Source: Methylobacterium sp.
GTDB lineage: Bacteria > Pseudomonadota > Alphaproteobacteria > Rhizobiales > Beijerinckiaceae
Assembly: GCA_020252865.1 (NCBI GenBank)
Contig: JADCCH010000046.1
Span: forward strand, 1 to 9,345
DNA: 9,345 bases
Reading direction: 5' to 3'
The notes under the pieces are model-generated. The model was not told the DNA's origin. It saw only the letters and a program-made list of their open reading frames with translations, and searched no databases. Made by a program: the position numbers and the translations under genes. This document shows positions 7,003 through 9,345 of the stretch, one piece after another; within the stretch, counting starts at the first letter, position 1, and every line of letters starts with the position of its first letter.

Positions 7003-9345
7003 ATGAAATTCGAACGGATCCACACCCAGGCAGGCCAGTCCCCCTATGCGGGAATCGCCTTCCAGACGACCAGGTCGGAGATCAAGAACCCCGATGGGTC
7101 AATCGTGTTTCGGCTCGAAGGCCTCGAAGTTCCCGATTTCTGGAGCCAGGTCGCGGCCGATGTGCTGGCGCAGAAATATTTCCGCAAGGCCGGGGTTCCG
7201 GCGAAGCTGAAGCGCGTGGAAGAGAACGATGTTCCCTCGTTCCTCTGGCGCTCCGTGCCCGATGAGGTCGCCCTCGCCGCCCTGCCCGAGAACGAGCGCC
7301 ATGGCTCTGAAACCTCCGCGAAGCAGGTCTTCAACCGCCTCGCCGGCTGCTGGACCTATTGGGGCTGGAAGGGTGGGTATTTCACCGCGGAGGCCGACGC
7401 CGAGGCCTTCTATGACGAGATGTGCTTCATGCTGGCAACCCAGCGCGTGGCGCCGAACTCCCCGCAATGGTTCAATACCGGCCTGCATTGGGCCTATGGC
7501 ATCGACGGGCCGGGACAGGGCCATTTCTACATCGATTACAAGACCGGCAAGCTTACGAAGTCGAAGTCTTCCTATGAGCATCCGCAGCCGCATGCCTGCT
7601 TCATCCAGGCCGTGAAGGACGACCTCGTGAACGAGGGCGGCATCATGGATCTCTGGGTGCGTGAAGCGCGCCTCTTCAAATATGGCTCGGGCACTGGCTC
7701 GAACTTCTCGGCCCTGCGCGGCGAGGGCGAGAAGCTCTCGGGCGGCGGGCGTTCCTCGGGCCTGATGAGCTTCCTCAAGATCGGCGACCGTGCCGCCGGC
7801 GCGATCAAGTCCGGCGGCACCACGCGCCGCGCGGCGAAGATGGTCGTGGTCGATGCCGACCACCCGGATATCGAGACCTATATCGACTGGAAGGTGAAGG
7901 AGGAGCAGAAGGTCGCGGCGCTCGTGACCGGCTCCAGGATCGTCCAGAAGCACCTGAAGGCCATCATCCGATCCTGCGTGAACTGCGACGGCCCGGGCGA
8001 TGCCTGCTTCGACCCCGAACAAAACCCCGTCCTCAAGCGCGAAATCAAGGCCGCGCGCAAGATGATGGTGCCGGATAACTACATCAAGCGCGTCATCCAG
8101 TTCGCGAAGCAGGGCTACACCGACATCGCCTTCGACACCTACGACACCGATTGGGACAGCGAGGCCTATCTCACGGTCGCCGGCCAGAACTCGAACAACT
8201 CGGTCTCGCTGAAGGATGACTTCCTGCGCGCGGTGGAGGCCGATGGCGAGTGGAAGCTGATCCGCCGCACGGATGGCAAGGTCGCCAAAACCCTCAAGGC
8301 CCGCGACCTCTGGGAAAAGATCGGCTACGCCGCCTGGGCCTCGGCCGATCCGGGCCTGCATTTCAACACCACGATGAATGACTGGCATACCTGCCCGGCC
8401 TCGGGGCGTATCAACGCCTCGAATCCGTGCTCGGAATACATGTTCCTCGACGACACGGCCTGCAACCTCGCCTCCATGAACCTCCTGCGGTTCTACGATG
8501 CGGAAGCCCGCGTCTTCGACATCAAGGCCTATGAGCATACGATCCGCCTCTGGACGCTCGTGCTCGAAATCTCGGTGCTGATGGCGCAGTTCCCCTCGAA
8601 GGAGATCGCGGAACTCTCTTACGAATTCCGCACCCTTGGCCTCGGCTACGCCAATATTGGCGGCCTGCTGATGACCATGGGCCTCTCCTACGATTCCGAT
8701 GAGGGCCGCTCGCTCTGCGGTGCGCTGACCGCCGTGATGACCGGCATTTCCTATCGCACCTCCGCCGAGATCGCCTCGGAAGTCGGCCCCTTCCCGGGCT
8801 ACAGGAAGAACGCGGGCCACATGCTGCGCGTCATCCGAAACCACGCCCGCGCGGCTCATGGCGAGGCCACGGGTTATGAGGGTCTCTCGGTCAACCCGGT
8901 GCCGCTCGACCACAGGAACTGCCCGATCCCCGATCTCCTCCCCCGCGCGACCCTCGCCTGGGATGAGGCGCTGGCGCTGGGCGAGAAGCACGGCTACCGC
9001 AACGCGCAGGTCTCGGTCATCGCCCCCACGGGCACCATCGGCCTCGTGATGGATTGCGACACCACCGGCATCGAGCCCGATTTCGCGCTGGTGAAATTCA
9101 AGAAGCTCGCCGGCGGCGGTTACTTCAAGATCATCAACCAGGCGGTTCTGCCAGCCCTGCGCACCCTCGGCTATTCCGAGAGCCAGATCGGCGAGATCGA
9201 GGCCTATGCCGTGGGCCACGGCTCGCTGCGCCAGGCGCCGGGCATCAACCATTCCTCGCTCGCCGCGAAGGGCTTCACGGCTGAAACGCTGGAAAAGCTC
9301 GAAAAAGCCCTTCCCAGCGCCTTCGACATCAAGTTCGTCTTCAAC
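7003..9345 (+). CDS. nrdJ: Vitamin B12-dependent (class II) ribonucleotide reductase, N-terminal part
   Basis: The window holds 781 codons with no stop, so the C-terminus is missing; alphaproteobacterial relatives run to roughly 1200 residues. The enzyme reduces ribonucleotides to deoxyribonucleotides using a thiyl radical generated from adenosylcobalamin, with or without oxygen. Seen: C199 (HPQPHACFIQAV), one of the redox cysteines; GSGTGSNFSALRGEGEKLSG and GGGRSSGLMSFLKIGDRAAG (about 228-263), the nucleotide and loop region; N474-P-C476-S-E478, with the thiyl-radical cysteine and catalytic Glu; and C487 in TACNLASMNLL, the partner of C199. The spacing C476, E478, C487 matches the family exactly. 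P675-TGTIG lies near the substrate phosphate site. An insertion at about 322-340 carries C325, C328 and C335. The start ATG 7003 has a good Shine-Dalgarno. A long structured leader precedes it, pointing to post-transcriptional control. Confidence 0.97.
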   Translation, partial: MKFERIHTQAGQSPYAGIAFQTTRSEIKNPDGSIVFRLEGLEVPDFWSQVAADVLAQKYFRKAGVPAKLKRVEENDVPSFLWRSVPDEVALAALPENERHGSETSAKQVFNRLAGCWTYWGWKGGYFTAEADAEAFYDEMCFMLATQRVAPNSPQWFNTGLHWAYGIDGPGQGHFYIDYKTGKLTKSKSSYEHPQPHACFIQAVKDDLVNEGGIMDLWVREARLFKYGSGTGSNFSALRGEGEKLSGGGRSSGLMSFLKIGDRAAGAIKSGGTTRRAAKMVVVDADHPDIETYIDWKVKEEQKVAALVTGSRIVQKHLKAIIRSCVNCDGPGDACFDPEQNPVLKREIKAARKMMVPDNYIKRVIQFAKQGYTDIAFDTYDTDWDSEAYLTVAGQNSNNSVSLKDDFLRAVEADGEWKLIRRTDGKVAKTLKARDLWEKIGYAAWASADPGLHFNTTMNDWHTCPASGRINASNPCSEYMFLDDTACNLASMNLLRFYDAEARVFDIKAYEHTIRLWTLVLEISVLMAQFPSKEIAELSYEFRTLGLGYANIGGLLMTMGLSYDSDEGRSLCGALTAVMTGISYRTSAEIASEVGPFPGYRKNAGHMLRVIRNHARAAHGEATGYEGLSVNPVPLDHRNCPIPDLLPRATLAWDEALALGEKHGYRNAQVSVIAPTGTIGLVMDCDTTGIEPDFALVKFKKLAGGGYFKIINQAVLPALRTLGYSESQIGEIEAYAVGHGSLRQAPGINHSSLAAKGFTAETLEKLEKALPSAFDIKFVFN

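Noticed and set aside
7099..9252. 717-codon open frame on the minus strand opposite nrdJ
   Set aside because: This is a typical GC-rich shadow frame. The plus strand carries every catalytic motif of class II ribonucleotide reductase.

Overview
This GC-rich window reads as a chromosomal segment of an alphaproteobacterium, most likely of the order Hyphomicrobiales (Rhizobiales). The pointers are a complex I NDUFA12-type accessory subunit, a DUF2155 periplasmic protein, a B12-dependent class II ribonucleotide reductase of the alphaproteobacterial type, a CTAGAGC-bounded dispersed intergenic repeat and a Caulobacter-like promoter. I cannot name the genus. Almost all of the coding content is housekeeping. 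I see no defence system, phage, CRISPR array, tRNA, rRNA or insertion sequence.

Layout, left to right. (1) Positions 2-937 (+) hold the C-terminal part of a BepA-like M48 metalloprotease with a TPR tail, followed at 990-1763 (+) by a secreted DsbA/Com1/ScsC-like thiol-disulfide protein. Together they look like an envelope protein-folding and quality-control pair. (2) After a 150-base leader with competing hairpins, four tightly spaced plus-strand genes follow: aroQ (1914-2354), accB (2399-2908), accC (2927-4285) and aat (4300-4980). They cover the third step of the shikimate pathway, two subunits of acetyl-CoA carboxylase, and the N-degron L/F-transferase. (3) On the minus strand lie a DUF2155 secreted protein with a proline-rich tail (4968-5639), whose 3' end overlaps that of aat by 13 bases, and the complex I subunit NDUFA12 (5846-6256). 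A repeat element (about 5699-5809) separates these two. (4) A 746-base divergent intergenic region (6257-7002) carries five GANTC sites, a direct repeat, a candidate promoter and an elaborate predicted RNA structure. (5) Positions 7003-9345 (+) hold the first 781 codons of nrdJ, which runs off the window.

The most interesting part is the leader of nrdJ. Between about 6758 and 6993 there are at least six perfect or near-perfect helices. They include a 13-bp stem with a single bulge, a 9-bp long-range closing helix, and a hairpin directly beside the ribosome binding site with a possible competing partner. This is not a recognisable cobalamin riboswitch. It is the best candidate here for an undescribed or little-described regulatory RNA, which would control the B12-dependent enzyme of dNTP synthesis. 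That interpretation is inference. The base pairing itself can be seen in the sequence.
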